From contig JAOAIU010000048.1 in NCBI GenBank assembly GCA_026414545.1, forward strand, positions 62,001 to 126,000: DNA of 64,000 nucleotides, read 5' to 3'. Position 1 is the stretch's first letter; each line of letters opens with the position of its first letter. This stretch comes from Candidatus Saccharicenans sp. (GTDB lineage: Bacteria; Acidobacteriota; Aminicenantia; Aminicenantales; Saccharicenantaceae). Below the pieces are notes generated by a model, which saw only the letters and a list, made by a program, of their open reading frames with translations, was not told where the DNA came from and ran no database searches. The position numbers were made by a program, and so were the translations under genes. Below are positions 17,208-27,564 of this stretch, piece after piece.

Positions 17208-19622
17208 TCAATTGGTCATCTGGGGTTCCTTGGTGGCTTCAGCCCCGGGGGTCGGCTGCTTTTCCTTGCCTTCGGGTTCAGTCGGGCCTGCCTTGGGAAC
17301 CAGTTCTTCGGTCAGGGCTATTTTCAGCACCTGGTCCATGTTTTCCACCAGGTGGACCTTCAGGTTTTGCTTCAGCTTTTTGGGCAGGTCCTTGAGGTCC
17401 GGGCGGTTGTCCACGGGCAGAATGACTTCGGTGATGCCCTCACGGAAGGCGGCCAGGAGCTTCTCCTTTATTCCTCCCACCGGCAAGACCTTGCCTCTCA
17501 GGGTAATTTCCCCGCTCATAGCCACTTTCTTGCTGACCGGGATACCAGTCAGCAAAGAGATGATGGCCGTGGCGATGGTAATACCGGCTGAGGGCCCTTC
17601 CTTGGGTGTGGCCCCTTCCGGCACATGAATATGGATATCAAAATTCTTTTCGAGTTCCTTGCCCATATTGAGTTCATAGAGCTTGTGCCTCACATAACTG
17701 TAAGCGGCCTGGGCTGACTCCTGCATGATTTCTCCCAGGTGGCCGGTCAGCATCAGGTTGCCCTTGCCATGAATCTTGGTAGCTTCAAAGGTCAGCAGCT
17801 CGCCGCCAAATTCAGTCCAGGCCATCCCCAGGGAAACGCCGATTTCATTCTGCTGGTCAATCTCCAGTCGGCGATACTTGGGAATACCCAGATAATTCTC
17901 CACAGCTTTGGCCGTCAGCTTTTCCCGGTATTCCTTGCCTTTGGTAACCACTTTCTTGACCATCTTGCGGCAGATGGAGGTAATTTCTCGCTCCAGGTTT
18001 CTGACCCCGGCTTCCCTGGTGTATTCCCTGATTATCTTCAGAATAGCCTGTTCGGTGAACTCCAGGTTCCGGGAAGTCAGGCCATGAGCCTTGAGTTGCT
18101 TGGGAATCAGGAATTGCCTGGCAATCTGAACTTTTTCGTCCTCGGTGTACCCGGGCAACCGGATGACCTCCATTCGGTCCAGCAGGGCTCGCGGTATGGG
18201 GTCGATGGAATTGGCGGTGACGATGAACATTACCTGGGACAGGTCAAAATCGGTATCGATATAATGGTCGAGGAATTCTTTATTCTGTTCCGGGTCCAGC
18301 ACTTCCATCAGGGCAGCGGCCGGGTCTCCGCGGTAGTCCATGCTCATCTTGTCGACTTCGTCCAGCAGGAAGACCGGATTCTTGGTGCCGGCCCGTTTTA
18401 TCATCTGGATAATCCGGCCGGGATAAGCTCCGATGTAGGTCCGGCGATGCCCCCTGATTTCAGCTTCATCCCTGACTCCGCCCAGCGATAACCGGACAAA
18501 TCTCCGGCCCGTGGCCCGGGCAATGGACTTGCCCAGGGAGGTCTTGCCGACCCCCGGAGGACCGATGAAGGCCAGAATGACCCCCTTGGGGTTCTTGACC
18601 AGCTGACGAATGGCCAGATATTCCAGAATTCTTTCCTTGACCTTTTCCAGCCCGTAATGGTCTTCGTTCAGTATCCTTTCGGCCTCTTTCAGATCCCTCT
18701 TTTCTCTTGATTTCTTGTTCCAGGGCAGAGAAATCAACCAGTCCAGGTAGTTGCGGCTGACCGTGGCTTCGGCTGACATCGGAGGCATGGTTTCTAGGCG
18801 TTCGATTTCTTTCATGGCCTTCTCGTGGGCGTCGGGGGGCATCTGGGCTTCAGTCACTTTTCTCTTCAGCTCTTCTATCTCGTTGGGCTGTTCTTCTTTC
18901 TTAAACTGACCGCCGGGAATAAAGGTCCGCTGGCCGCCTTCTTTCGGCCCTCCCCTTCTCCGGGATGGGCCCGTCCCTGGCTCCCGGCCGATGAAATTGA
19001 CCAGGGATTCCTGGAGGAGGAATTTCAGGCGGTTCAGCCGTTCCCTGGTGTTGAGGGTCTCCAGCAGGTTCTGTTTTTCCTCCAGCGGCAGGTACAGGTG
19101 AGAAGAGATGATGTCGGCTATTCGGTCGGTGCTGTTTTCCCTCAGGGCCGGTATGATCGAATCCAGGTTGGCGTTCTGGTTTATCTTCAGGTATTCCTCA
19201 AACAGAGCCAGGACCTTTTTTAGCAATTCCTGGGTTTCCGGCGAGCTGTCCTCGATTTCTTTGACCACCTTGGCCAGAATCTGGTAATAGGGGTAGGTAC
19301 TCAGGAACTCCACTATCCGGGCCCGGTTCAGTCCTTCCACGATGACCTTCATGTTCCGTTCATCGGTCCGGGCCGTCCTGATAATTCTGGCGGTTACCCC
19401 CATGGTATAAATATCGCGGGGCAAGGGATTATCGATGCCGGCATCCATCTGGGCGGCCAGGAAAATCAGCTTGTCCTTCTCATAAGCCTTCTCCAGGGCC
19501 TTGATCGATGAGGGCCGGCCGACGACAAATGGTACCAGGGTGGCTGGGAACACCACCAGGTCCCTCAACGGAATCAGGGGTATATTTTTTATCAGTTCAG
19601 AATTTTCCTGGGACTCGGTCAT
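17208..19622 (-). CDS. lon: ATP-dependent protease Lon
   Basis: FIGPPGVGKTSLGKSIA, RGHRRTYIGAYPGRIIQ, PKEGPSAGITIATA (catalytic Ser) and GGIKEKLLAAFREG (catalytic Lys) motifs. Confidence 0.97.
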   Translation of the reverse strand: MTESQENSELIKNIPLIPLRDLVVFPATLVPFVVGRPSSIKALEKAYEKDKLIFLAAQMDAGIDNPLPRDIYTMGVTARIIRTARTDERNMKVIVEGLNRARIVEFLSTYPYYQILAKVVKEIEDSSPETQELLKKVLALFEEYLKINQNANLDSIIPALRENSTDRIADIISSHLYLPLEEKQNLLETLNTRERLNRLKFLLQESLVNFIGREPGTGPSRRRGGPKEGGQRTFIPGGQFKKEEQPNEIEELKRKVTEAQMPPDAHEKAMKEIERLETMPPMSAEATVSRNYLDWLISLPWNKKSREKRDLKEAERILNEDHYGLEKVKERILEYLAIRQLVKNPKGVILAFIGPPGVGKTSLGKSIARATGRRFVRLSLGGVRDEAEIRGHRRTYIGAYPGRIIQMIKRAGTKNPVFLLDEVDKMSMDYRGDPAAALMEVLDPEQNKEFLDHYIDTDFDLSQVMFIVTANSIDPIPRALLDRMEVIRLPGYTEDEKVQIARQFLIPKQLKAHGLTSRNLEFTEQAILKIIREYTREAGVRNLEREITSICRKMVKKVVTKGKEYREKLTAKAVENYLGIPKYRRLEIDQQNEIGVSLGMAWTEFGGELLTFEATKIHGKGNLMLTGHLGEIMQESAQAAYSYVRHKLYELNMGKELEKNFDIHIHVPEGATPKEGPSAGITIATAIISLLTGIPVSKKVAMSGEITLRGKVLPVGGIKEKLLAAFREGITEVILPVDNRPDLKDLPKKLKQNLKVHLVENMDQVLKIALTEELVPKAGPTEPEGKEKQPTPGAEATKEPQMTN

Positions 19623-19623
19623 G

Positions 19624-20871
19624 TTACGCTCCCATTACCTGCTTAAATTTTTCATAGCTCAGCCTCTGTTCTTCTACCATCTCCCGGGTAATGACGATCC
19701 TGGTTTCCTTTTTTTGCGAGGGCAGGTAAAACATCAGGTCGAGCATCAGGTCCTCGATTATGGCCCTCAGTCCCCGGGCACCCAACTTCTTCTCTATCGA
19801 CTTCTCGGCTATGGCCTGAACTGCCTCAGCGGTAAATTCCAGTTCGACTCCCTCCATCTCGAACAGCTTCTGGTACTGCTTGATGATCGCATTCTTTGGC
19901 CTGGTCAGGATTTCGATCAGGTGACCCCGGTCCAGGTCATGGAAGACGGCCACCACCGGCATCCGGCCGACCAGCTCGGGAATCAGGCCATATTTTATCA
20001 GGTCCTCGGGCATCAGATGGCGATAAATGTCCTGGCTGTCCACCAGCCTCCTGATCTCAGACTTGAAACCGACCGTGGACTTGCCGAGCCGCTGGGCAAT
20101 TATTTTATCCAGGCCGTTGAAGGCCCCGCCGCAGATAAATAGTATATCAGAAGTGTCCACGGGAATGAACTCCTGGTAGGGGTGCTTGCGACCGCCCTGC
20201 GGGGGCACGTTAGCCACGGTCCCTTCTATGATCTTCAACAGCGCCTGCTGGACGCCTTCCCCCGAGACATCCCGGGTAATCGACGGGCTGTCGCTCTTGC
20301 GGCTGATTTTATCTATTTCATCTATGTAGATGATTCCCTTCTGGGTTTTCTCGATGTTACCCTTGGCCGCCTGGAACAATTTCAGGATTATATTCTCTAC
20401 GTCCTCGCCGACGTAGCCGGCTTCGGTCAGGGTGGTGGCATCAGCAATGGCGAAGGGAACCGAAAGCAACCTGGCCAGGGTCTGGGCCATCAAGGTCTTG
20501 CCGGTTCCGGTGGGACCGATGAACAGCAGGTTGCTCTTGGTGATTTCCACCTCGCTCTGGCCCCTGGGTTGGTTGATGCGTTTATAATGGTTATATACCG
20601 CTACTGAGATCTTTTTCTTGGCCTCTTCCTGGCCGATGATGTACTCGTCCAGAGCCTTCTTGATTTGAATTGGAGTGGGGAACGGTTCCTTTTTCTGTTT
20701 TATTTCCAGGTCCTGCTGGCGGTCAGAAATCAGGATGGAGTGGGCAATCTCCACGCAGTTATCGCAGATGTAGACCTTCTGCGGCCCGGCAATCAGCCGG
20801 CGGACCTGGGTCTGGGTCCGGTGACAGAAACTGCACTTGACCGTGCCCGCATTTTGTTCATTGGTTGTCAT
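19624..20871 (-). CDS. clpX: ATP-dependent Clp protease ATP-binding subunit ClpX
   Basis: N-terminal CSFC...CDNC zinc finger; [39 protein letters not shown]. Confidence 0.97.
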   Translation of the reverse strand: MTTNEQNAGTVKCSFCHRTQTQVRRLIAGPQKVYICDNCVEIAHSILISDRQQDLEIKQKKEPFPTPIQIKKALDEYIIGQEEAKKKISVAVYNHYKRINQPRGQSEVEITKSNLLFIGPTGTGKTLMAQTLARLLSVPFAIADATTLTEAGYVGEDVENIILKLFQAAKGNIEKTQKGIIYIDEIDKISRKSDSPSITRDVSGEGVQQALLKIIEGTVANVPPQGGRKHPYQEFIPVDTSDILFICGGAFNGLDKIIAQRLGKSTVGFKSEIRRLVDSQDIYRHLMPEDLIKYGLIPELVGRMPVVAVFHDLDRGHLIEILTRPKNAIIKQYQKLFEMEGVELEFTAEAVQAIAEKSIEKKLGARGLRAIIEDLMLDLMFYLPSQKKETRIVITREMVEEQRLSYEKFKQVMGA

Positions 20872-20911
20872 GGTCTATGCCTTACCTGCTCCCGTGGGGA
20901 GCCTGAGCAGC

Positions 20912-21508
20912 TCAGGCGAGAGTTTCCTTACGGGAACTTATAATCTGGTCAATGAGCCCGTACTCCCTGGCTTGAACCGGAGTCATGATGAAATCTCGCT
21001 CCACCTCAGACTGGATCTTTTCCAGCGGCTGGCCGGTGTGCCTGGCCAGGATCTGGTTCAGGTTCTCGCGCAACCTCAGAATCTCTTTGGCCTGGATGGC
21101 CAGGTCGCTGGCCTGGCCCTGGAATTCACCAAACGGCTGGTGAAGGACCACCCGGGAATTGGGCAGGGCAAATCTCTTGCCGGCGCTCCCGGCCGCCAGG
21201 AGCACAGCTGCCATGCTGGCCGCCTGCCCCAGGCAGATGGTGGTCACTGGTGAGGTTATGAACTGCATGGTATCGTATATCGCCAGACCGGCAGTTATGC
21301 TGCCTCCCGGTGAATTTATATACAAGGAAATATCCTTATCACTGCCCTCGGCTTCCAGGTACAACAGCTGGGCGATCACCAGGTTGGCCACTTCATCAGT
21401 TATTTCCGTGCCCAGAAATATTATCCTGTCTTTGAGCAACCTGGAATATATGTCATAACCGCGCTCGGTGCGCCCCTCGGATTCAATGACAAAAGGAATT
21501 ATGGCCAT
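20912..21508 (-). CDS. clpP: ATP-dependent Clp protease proteolytic subunit ClpP
   Basis: [34 protein letters not shown] (Ser), VVLHQPFG (His). Confidence 0.97.
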   Translation of the reverse strand: MAIIPFVIESEGRTERGYDIYSRLLKDRIIFLGTEITDEVANLVIAQLLYLEAEGSDKDISLYINSPGGSITAGLAIYDTMQFITSPVTTICLGQAASMAAVLLAAGSAGKRFALPNSRVVLHQPFGEFQGQASDLAIQAKEILRLRENLNQILARHTGQPLEKIQSEVERDFIMTPVQAREYGLIDQIISSRKETLA

Positions 21509-21518
21509 AGGGGAAGCT

Positions 21519-22796
21519 TTATTCTATTATAATCCTCCCGGCTAAAAAGTCAACCGTTTTTCGCAGGAGCAGGTTGAGCTTCCAGTCCTCATCGCGCCCC
21601 TCCCTGGCCAGGGCCGCCCTGAGCTGGTCCAGAGGAATGTTTCTTGACTCTGATACCCTCTTCAATTCCTGTTCGAACTCTTCGGGGGTAATTTCCAGTC
21701 CTTCCCGGGAAGCAATTTTCCGCAGCAGAAGGTGATTCTTAAGGTTAGCTTCGGCCTGCTTCCGGGCCTGTTCCAGCAAGCCGGGCCAGAGGTCGGAGGG
21801 AATTTTCTTCAGCTCTTCCTCCCGGAATTGACGCCCGATTATGGCCTGGGCTTCTTCCTTGACCATGCTCTCGGGAATAACCAGGTTGATTTCCGCGGCC
21901 AGTTTTTCCAGGTACTGATTTATAGCTTTATCCCTGGCCTCCTCTTCCCGGTGACTGACCAGGTCCTGGCGGATTTTCTCCTTCAGGGCCTCCAGGTTTT
22001 CCACCTGGTCGACCAGCCTGGCAAAATCATCATTGAGTTCGGGTAATTTTTTCTCTTTTATCTCCAGAACTTTCAGCCGGTACTCGATTTCCTTTCCGGC
22101 AAATTTCTTCTGACGGTAATCCGGCGGATAATTAACGGTGAAAGTTTTTTCATCTCCGGGTTTCAGTCCGGGCAGCACTTCATTGAGTTGGGGCTCGTTA
22201 TCGGGATGACCGGCCAGCACCACCACTTTTTCTACTGGCATAAACTTCCTCGAAGCCATGTCCTTGCCCTGGATTTCAATGACCACATAATCGCCAGCCT
22301 GAACTCCGCGCTCTGTGACGGGCAAATACTCGGCGGCGTTTTCCCTGAGCCTGTTAAGCACAGCATCAACCTCGGCTTCTGCCAGCTGGGCTTTTTCCTT
22401 TTCAACTTTTTTATCCAGGTAATCAGACGGCAGGTCGAATTCTGGCCAGACCTCAAAAGACACCTGGTACCTGACTCCCCCGTCCAGACTGAAATCAATC
22501 GACTTAACCGTGGGCACGTTGACCGGAACAACTTTCAGGCTTTCCAGCTCCTGCCTCAGGTTCTCGGGAATGAGGTTATCCAGAACCGCTTCTTTAATTT
22601 CGGCCTCAAACATCCTCTGCACCATGTCTTTGGGGGCAAAGCCCTTTCTGAAACCGGGCAACTTAACCCGCGACACGTAGTCCTTGAGCACCTTTTCGTA
22701 TTCTTTTTTAACTAACTCGGGCGAGATTTCCAGGTCCAGTTCCCGGACTGTAGGGCTGACCACTCTCAGTTTTTCCTGGTTGGCATTGTTTTCCAT
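21519..22796 (-). CDS. tig: Trigger factor (ribosome-associated chaperone/PPIase)
   Basis: [32 protein letters not shown] signature; adjacent to clpP-clpX-lon. Confidence 0.94.
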   Translation of the reverse strand: MENNANQEKLRVVSPTVRELDLEISPELVKKEYEKVLKDYVSRVKLPGFRKGFAPKDMVQRMFEAEIKEAVLDNLIPENLRQELESLKVVPVNVPTVKSIDFSLDGGVRYQVSFEVWPEFDLPSDYLDKKVEKEKAQLAEAEVDAVLNRLRENAAEYLPVTERGVQAGDYVVIEIQGKDMASRKFMPVEKVVVLAGHPDNEPQLNEVLPGLKPGDEKTFTVNYPPDYRQKKFAGKEIEYRLKVLEIKEKKLPELNDDFARLVDQVENLEALKEKIRQDLVSHREEEARDKAINQYLEKLAAEINLVIPESMVKEEAQAIIGRQFREEELKKIPSDLWPGLLEQARKQAEANLKNHLLLRKIASREGLEITPEEFEQELKRVSESRNIPLDQLRAALAREGRDEDWKLNLLLRKTVDFLAGRIIIE

Positions 22797-22870
22797 CGTC
22801 TTTCCTCGAAATAAGATTTCCCCCGCAATCAGGCCGGATGGGGTGGATTCAGGCTGCTGAATGCTGGGAA

Positions 22871-22955
22871 TGGGCAGAGCGGGAATCGAACCCGCACTCC
22901 TTGTTCAGGAACTAGGTCCTAAGCCTAGTGCGTCTGCCAATTCCGCCACCTGCCC
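22871..22955 (-). tRNA. tRNA-Leu (anticodon UAG)
   Basis: Reverse complement GGGCAGGTGGCGGAATTGGCAGACGCACTAGGCTTAGGACCTAGTTCCTGAACAAGGAGTGCGGGTTCGATTCCCGCTCTGCCCA: class II tRNA with long variable arm, anticodon stem CTAGG/CCTAG, loop CTTAGGA, TTCGATTCC T-loop; CCA not encoded. Confidence 0.95.
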
Positions 22956-23054
22956 AGCTTAATTATCTTATTCTTATTATGGAGATCTGATTGCCTGTGC
23001 GGATTTTAAGATTATTAAATACCATACTTCAGCCTGTCAGTCAATCCGGCCGCA

Positions 23055-24881
23055 CTATTTAATCAGCTTGGCCAGACGGCCGGCCAGGTTCTGGTCCAGT
23101 TTCTGCAGGGTCTTCAGCACTTCCCGGGCACTGTAGTTATCCTTGAGATTTATGTAGGTTATACCCAGGTTATACTGAGCCACGGCATTGTTGGGATTAA
23201 GGGAAACGCTTTTCTCCAGGTTGGGCAGGGCTTTTTCAAAATCCTTCAGGAGCATGTATTCCAGCCCAATATTCAACCAGCCGCTGGGGTCATCCGGAGC
23301 CAGGGCGGTATACTTTTTAAAAGCTTCCACTGCTTCTGGATGTTTTTTCATCTTGTCGTACACGATTCCCAGGTTGAACCAGGCATGAGTATAGTCACCC
23401 TTGACGGCCAGGCATTCATTTAAGGTGCTGGCTGCTTCTTCCAGCTGGCCCAGCCGGTCATACATGATTGCCAGATTGTACAGAGCCACTTCATTTTTCG
23501 GATTTATTTCCACTATTTTCCGGGCCGCTTCGACCGCCTTATCGTATTTCTGGGCCCGGTCATACATCTGCATGATTTGCCCGTAGTAGGTAATGGCATC
23601 ACGCTGGTTCATGGCGGCCAGTTTCTTGAAGACCGCTTCTGCTTCATCCAGCTGATTGGTTTCGGCCAGCAGCTTGGCCAGGTTATAATTAGAGTTAAGG
23701 TCGTCGGGGTTAATCTTCAGAGCTTCCCGGAAAGCGGCAATGGCTCTGTCGGGCTGATTCAGCCGCTGGTAGGTCTGGGCCAGTTTCAACCAGGCCGGAA
23801 AGGGATTGGCCGGCCCACTCCTGGCATACTTTTCATAATTTTCTGCGGCCCGGGCCAGGTCCTGCAATTCCTCGTAGGCTGTGCCCAGCTCAAAATATAC
23901 TTCCTTCAACTCCACCCGATTGCCTATGGCCCTTTCCAGGAACTCGGCCGCTTCTTTAAACTTTCTCTCCTTAATCTGGGTCAAGCCCATCCCATAAAGA
24001 GCCCGGGGATGGTTCGGGTTTAAGAGTATAGCTTTAGCAAAATTCTTATAGCTTTCGGCTGTATTGCCAAGTTTCAAATAAGCCTGGCCAAGAAGCACAT
24101 AGCCCTCCAGGTCATCCGGCTTAAACTTAAGGTATTTCTCCAGATAGACGCTGGTCAGGCCCGGCTCGTTCAGCAGGGCAGCGGCCATGCCCACCAGGAA
24201 ACTGCCCTCGGCCTGTTCCAGATAATTTTCCTTGGTGGCTGATTTCAGTTCCTGCCCCTTGGCCTGGGAGTTCATAGCCAGGACCGCTTCCACCGGAACA
24301 CCAAATTTGACTCCCGAACCGAAGACCAGGGCCACACCCACCACCTTACCCTGAACATCAAAAATCGGTGCTCCGCAGCCGGGTTTTTCCAGGTTCATGG
24401 TCATTTCCATAACCCTGATTTTGCCTGGCGAGAGGTCCAGCCAGCTCCTCATGTTCCCTTCGGTTATGATTACCTGTCCCGAGATTTCACTCAGGGCAAA
24501 AAGACGGTCCCCGGCCTGAAGACCGGTGGACACTCCGGCCGACAGCCCGCTGACTTTGCCTTTTATCCTGATCAGAGCCAGATCGTAATCGCGGGAGGTA
24601 GCTACCAGTGATTCCACCTTGCCGCTCTTGCCCGAGATGCTGGTCACTTCGGCTTCTGCGGCCTGGGAAATGAGATGGTAGGGCACCACCACCAGATTAT
24701 CGGCCAGGGCAAAACCCGTGCCCTCCCCCACCACGTTCTTGCTATTATCCCAGGCCTTTAAGGTTACCACCCCGGCCGAAGCTTTGCCAAGTATATCAAC
24801 GGCTTCCTGCGTCTGAACGGCCATCAGACCCTGACAGAGGACGAAAAAACCAACTATCAGAAAAAGATAGTCCTTTTTCAT
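23055..24881 (-). CDS. Secreted trypsin-fold protease-like domain plus C-terminal TPR array
   Basis: N-terminal signal MKKDYLFLIVGFFVLCQGLMA; VVPYHLIS, DYDLALIRIKG and PGCGAPIFDVQGKVVGV map to His/Asp/nucleophile segments; many TPR units follow. ATG at 24881. Confidence 0.85.
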   Translation of the reverse strand: MKKDYLFLIVGFFVLCQGLMAVQTQEAVDILGKASAGVVTLKAWDNSKNVVGEGTGFALADNLVVVPYHLISQAAEAEVTSISGKSGKVESLVATSRDYDLALIRIKGKVSGLSAGVSTGLQAGDRLFALSEISGQVIITEGNMRSWLDLSPGKIRVMEMTMNLEKPGCGAPIFDVQGKVVGVALVFGSGVKFGVPVEAVLAMNSQAKGQELKSATKENYLEQAEGSFLVGMAAALLNEPGLTSVYLEKYLKFKPDDLEGYVLLGQAYLKLGNTAESYKNFAKAILLNPNHPRALYGMGLTQIKERKFKEAAEFLERAIGNRVELKEVYFELGTAYEELQDLARAAENYEKYARSGPANPFPAWLKLAQTYQRLNQPDRAIAAFREALKINPDDLNSNYNLAKLLAETNQLDEAEAVFKKLAAMNQRDAITYYGQIMQMYDRAQKYDKAVEAARKIVEINPKNEVALYNLAIMYDRLGQLEEAASTLNECLAVKGDYTHAWFNLGIVYDKMKKHPEAVEAFKKYTALAPDDPSGWLNIGLEYMLLKDFEKALPNLEKSVSLNPNNAVAQYNLGITYINLKDNYSAREVLKTLQKLDQNLAGRLAKLIK

Positions 24882-24955
24882 CGTGCCTCCTTCCATTCCA
24901 TCAGAGAAAAATTTATATTATCTTTAATCATTGTGTCAAACAATTTATTAAAGCT

Positions 24956-25444
24956 GTGGACCTGATGAGCAGATTCAAAACCTTGATCTGGTTGGCCACC
25001 GTCTTTTTTTCGGGCCTGATCCTGTCGGGCATATTCCTGGCTCCACTGCTTCAGGAAAAAAGCCCGGCTCTTTCCGCCTTTATCTATCACCTCTTCTCCA
25101 CCATCTGCCACCAGAGGGTTGAGCGTTCCTTTTTCTGGCTCGGCCAGCAGCTGGCTGTCTGCAGCCGGTGCCTGGGTTTTTATGCCGGCTTTTTCCTGAG
25201 TGCTCTGGCTTATCCCCTGTGGCCACATCGGCTCGTCCGCTGGCTGGAATCGAGGCCCTCATTAATTTTAGTCGCCGCTGGACCACTGATTGTGGACGCC
25301 ACCGGAGGCCTTCTCGGCCTGTGGTGGACAACGCTGAGCCTCAGGCTGGCCAGTGGAGTTCTCTGGGCAGTCTTCCTGCCTTTCTTCTGGTTCAGGGCTC
25401 TTTTCAACCTGTCGGGAACATCCGGACAGACCAGCCGCGGCTGA
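24956..25444 (+). CDS. DUF2085 family membrane protein
   Basis: ICHQRVERSFFWLGQQLAVCSRCLGFYAGFF motif; hydrophobic segments. Confidence 0.82.
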   Translation: MDLMSRFKTLIWLATVFFSGLILSGIFLAPLLQEKSPALSAFIYHLFSTICHQRVERSFFWLGQQLAVCSRCLGFYAGFFLSALAYPLWPHRLVRWLESRPSLILVAAGPLIVDATGGLLGLWWTTLSLRLASGVLWAVFLPFFWFRALFNLSGTSGQTSRG

Positions 25445-25506
25445 CTATTTGCCTTAAGGGGCTTTTAATCGTAAAATTAATAACCTTTAGGAAGAGAAAA
25501 GCAAAA

Positions 25507-26034
25507 ATGAGCAGACAGGACCACAACCTGATTATCCCGGCACTGATAGGCGGAAGCCTGGCCGGAATTCTATCATCAATCCCTTTTTTTCACTGTCTCT
25601 GCTGCCTGTGGGTTCTGGCCGGCGGGGTGCTGGCTACTTATCTGTTTTCCGACAGGGTTAGCCAACAATCTACCTATAAGATGAGTGATGCCCTTTTGAC
25701 CGGAGCCCTGTCTGGAGTTTTTGGGGCCATTATCAGCATCATAATAAAAACCCCGCTCACCGGCTATTATCTTAACTGGAACAAAAGATTCCTGGAAAGT
25801 CTGGCCCGGTTTGTCGATGAGATGCCTCCCGGCTGGGAAAAATGGACTGAAATCGGACAGCAGGGCTGGACTCCTTTTACCTTTTTTTTGAACCTGCTTC
25901 TGACCTCAAGCCTCTATGCCTTTCTCGGGGGGCTGGGCGGCCTGATCGGCTTTTCTCTCTTCAAACCGTCCAAAGGAGCCATGAATGAAACGCCGACTCC
26001 TCAAAACCCGGGTGATAGTCAACCCGGCCTCTAA
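25507..26034 (+). CDS. Small multi-spanning membrane protein of unknown function
   Basis: MSRQDHNLIIPALIGGSLAGILSSIPFFHCLCCLWVLAGGVLA; Gly-rich hydrophobic segments; the track ORF starts earlier at 25168. Confidence 0.65.
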   Translation: MSRQDHNLIIPALIGGSLAGILSSIPFFHCLCCLWVLAGGVLATYLFSDRVSQQSTYKMSDALLTGALSGVFGAIISIIIKTPLTGYYLNWNKRFLESLARFVDEMPPGWEKWTEIGQQGWTPFTFFLNLLLTSSLYAFLGGLGGLIGFSLFKPSKGAMNETPTPQNPGDSQPGL

Positions 26035-26935
26035 CCAGGGACGCACCAGGCAACGCTGGCTGGAGATCAAAGAAAGCCTGAAGAGCTTTTTTAAGGAATT
26101 CAAGTACGACTTCACCGAAAAACCCTTCCAGGCCACCGAACTGGCCCGGGAGGCTCTGAAGGAAGGAACCGAGTTGCTGATCGGCGTTGGCGGCGACGGC
26201 ACAGTCAACGAAATTGCCAACGGCTTTTTTGATAATCAGAAGGTCATCAACCCGGAGGCCAGTCTGGGCATTGTGCCCTCGGGCACTGGCTGTGACCTGA
26301 CCCGCAGCCTGAATATCCCGCGCAACCTGAAAAACGCCGTCAAATTCATCTCGGAAGCGCCAGACCAGTCGATAGACGTCGGTCGGGTCAGCTTTACCGG
26401 CGCGGAAGGCCGGGTGGATAGCCGTTATTTCCTTAACATCGCCGATTTTGGCCTGGGGGGTGAAGTGGTCAGAAGAGTTAATGAGGAAAGGCTGAAAAGA
26501 AAGGCTTCTTCCTACGTTCGCTGCCTGATAGAGACCATGCTCTCATTCAAGGGCCACGAGGTAACGATTTCAGTCGATAACCGGGAAGAAGCATCCGGTC
26601 GGTATCTGATTGGAGCCATCGCCAACGGCCAGATTTTCGGCAAAGGCATGAAGGTGGCCCCGCGGGCCCGGCTGGATGACAGCCTGTTCGACATCATCTT
26701 GGTCAAGAGCCTGAGCTTCCTGGAATTCTGCCTCCACGGCTGGAAATTGATAAACGGCAGCCATCTTAACTATCACAAGGTATCAATGTGGCGGGGACAG
26801 AAGGTCATGGTTACCCCGCTGCGGCCCGAACCGGTGTTGATCGAGCTGGACGGCGAACAGGTGGGGCGCCTGCCAGCCTCGTTTGAAATCATACCGGGCA
26901 GCCTCCAGGTAAAGGGCTTCCTGAAAAAAAACTGA
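25985..26935 (+). CDS. Diacylglycerol kinase / YegS-like lipid kinase family protein
   Basis: VIVNPASNQGR and GVGGDGTVNEIANGF motifs, LGIVPSGTGCDL; overlaps the preceding ORF by about 50 nt. Confidence 0.9.
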   Translation: MKRRLLKTRVIVNPASNQGRTRQRWLEIKESLKSFFKEFKYDFTEKPFQATELAREALKEGTELLIGVGGDGTVNEIANGFFDNQKVINPEASLGIVPSGTGCDLTRSLNIPRNLKNAVKFISEAPDQSIDVGRVSFTGAEGRVDSRYFLNIADFGLGGEVVRRVNEERLKRKASSYVRCLIETMLSFKGHEVTISVDNREEASGRYLIGAIANGQIFGKGMKVAPRARLDDSLFDIILVKSLSFLEFCLHGWKLINGSHLNYHKVSMWRGQKVMVTPLRPEPVLIELDGEQVGRLPASFEIIPGSLQVKGFLKKN

Positions 26936-26962
26936 TTTGAACTGAAATAGATACTGGCCGGG

Positions 26963-27508
26963 CTATTTTCTGGGCAGGTAATAAGGATTATTAGTGACAC
27001 ACAGTCGCCCGGTTTCGTCGTAAAAACGGTAAATTTTGGTCCGGGTTTTGATGTAGGGGTTCCTGTACTCAACCTTTTTCAGGTAGGTCCTGGTTTCGGG
27101 ATAGGGCGGAACGCCATTATGTTTTTCCACCGCCCCCTGGCCGGCATTATATGCAGAAAGCACCAGGTTCCGGTCGCCCTTGTACTGTTTGATAAGGTCC
27201 TTTAAGTACTTGATCCCGCCCTCGATGTTCTGTTCCGGGTCCAGAATATTCAGGACGCCGTACTTCATAGCTGTCTCCGGCATCAATTGCATCAGGCCCA
27301 GAGCCCCCTTGGCTGAGACGGCAAACTGGTCGTAATTGGATTCCGCTTTGATCACGGCGTGAACCAGGTCGGCCGGAACGCCATGCCGGGCTGCCAGTTT
27401 CTGGATGATGGGGTCGTACCTGGCCTTCAGCTCATCCTGGCGCGAAGCCAACAGGAAGGCCGAGCAGGCCATGGACAGCAGCCACAGACACAGAATCCTT
27501 CTTCCCAT
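26963..27508 (-). CDS. Lytic transglycosylase, SLT domain
   Basis: VIKAESNYDQFAVSAKGALGLMQLMPETA and LSAYNAGQGAVEKHNGVPPYPET motifs; signal peptide. Confidence 0.92.
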   Translation of the reverse strand: MGRRILCLWLLSMACSAFLLASRQDELKARYDPIIQKLAARHGVPADLVHAVIKAESNYDQFAVSAKGALGLMQLMPETAMKYGVLNILDPEQNIEGGIKYLKDLIKQYKGDRNLVLSAYNAGQGAVEKHNGVPPYPETRTYLKKVEYRNPYIKTRTKIYRFYDETGRLCVTNNPYYLPRK

Positions 27509-27547
27509 GCTAACTATATCCTAAGAATTTCGGCCGGCCCTGACAAT

Positions 27548-27559
27548 CCCCTTTCGGGG
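27548..27559 (-). terminator. Short hairpin CCCC-GAAA-GGGG between alaS stop and the transglycosylase gene
   Basis: Read directly; no clear U-tract, so weak. Confidence 0.25.
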
Positions 27560-27564
27560 TGATT

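Noticed and set aside
18850-19020. Frameshift as explanation for the odd Lon linker
   Set aside because: Reading the other two minus-strand frames gives no YYLNEQ-like sequence and one frame hits a stop, so true divergence is more likely.
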